This document shows positions 4,929-5,056 of a DNA stretch of 5,056 nucleotides, piece after piece. The notes beneath the pieces are model-generated. The model had not been told where the DNA came from, did not search any database, and saw only the letters and a program-made list of their open reading frames with translations. The stretch is from positions 1-5,056 of the forward strand of contig JAVEEJ010000052.1 of the NCBI GenBank assembly GCA_030840515.1, given 5' to 3'. The translations under genes were made by a program, and so were the position numbers. Source of the stretch: Frankiaceae bacterium. Lineage in GTDB: Bacteria > Actinomycetota > Actinomycetes > JAVEEJ01. The stretch's first letter is position 1. Every line of letters starts with the position of its first letter.

Positions 4929-5056
4929 GCGCGCTCGTCACAGCAGAAGGACTGGGGATCGAGTACGCCGGGCGCGTGGTGCTGTCATCGGTGTCGCTCA
5001 CCGTGAACCGGGGCGACGTGCTCGCCGTCACCGGCCGGTCCGGCAGCGGCAAGACC
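4925..5056 (+). CDS. Second ABC transporter ATP-binding protein (N-terminus only, cut by window end)
   Basis: ATG at 4925 overlaps the stop of the previous ATPase as ATGA. The 44 visible residues begin MSALVTAEGLGIEYAGRVVL, continue with the usual N-terminal strands SSVSLTVNRGDVLAVTG and end exactly with Walker A GRSGSGKT (37-44). Y14 is a suitable A-loop aromatic. This is the standard beginning of an ABC nucleotide-binding domain, and it is not a duplicate of its neighbour: the first 40 residues differ at most positions. The signature, Walker B and any fused membrane domain are outside the window. Two coupled ATPases in one operon suggest a heteromeric transporter, with the permease gene or genes probably further right (inference). 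Confidence 0.88.
   Translation, partial: MSALVTAEGLGIEYAGRVVLSSVSLTVNRGDVLAVTGRSGSGKT

Noticed and set aside
4242..5056. Recent tandem duplication of one ABC ATPase
   Set aside because: Beyond the expected Walker A and strand pattern, the visible N-terminal residues differ at most positions, so any duplication is old or the two are separate family members.

Overview
The window is high-GC, densely packed DNA with almost no intergenic space and frequent GTG starts. The gene types (a PPK2-family polyphosphate kinase, a short-lipobox lipoprotein with a Ser/Thr/Pro linker, an OmpR-type two-component system) and two start codons lying 6 nt behind TANNNT hexamers (leaderless-type promoters) point to a high-GC Gram-positive actinobacterium. 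No genus can be named from the sequence alone. I see no tRNA, rRNA, CRISPR array, insertion sequence or other mobile-element signature.

Layout. (1) 1-420 (+): the 3' part of a gene I do not recognise, cut by the window start. (2) 421-1263 (-): a complete PPK2-family polyphosphate-dependent kinase, convergent with the first gene; their stop codons touch with no spacer. (3) 1292-1543 (+): a small three-helix membrane protein of the GlsB/YeaQ (transglycosylase-associated) type, divergent from ppk2 across only 28 bp. (4) 1521-2219 (+): an OmpR/PhoB-type response regulator whose start lies inside the previous gene. (5) 2204-3478 (-): a membrane sensor histidine kinase facing the regulator, with the two 3' ends overlapping by 16 bp. 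(6) 3479-3603: a 125-bp divergent control region with a large imperfect inverted repeat. (7) 3604-4245 (+): a lipoprotein with a PsbP/LpqN-like domain. (8) 4242-4928 (+): an ABC ATPase. (9) 4925-5056 (+): the start of a second ABC ATPase, cut by the window end just after its Walker A motif. Genes 7, 8 and 9 are joined by two 4-bp ATGA overlaps and must be one operon.

Working together (inference): the kinase and regulator very likely form one phosphorelay pair although they are encoded tail to tail, not in one transcript. The kinase promoter and the lipoprotein/ABC operon promoter share the 3479-3603 region, so that operon is the natural first candidate for a target of the regulator. A lipoprotein plus two ABC ATPases next to an envelope-facing sensor suggests an envelope or export module. 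The permease would have to lie beyond the right edge, and the substrate cannot be read from this window. The ppk2 and GlsB-like genes have no evident functional link to it beyond adjacency, although the GlsB-like gene is probably co-transcribed with the regulator.
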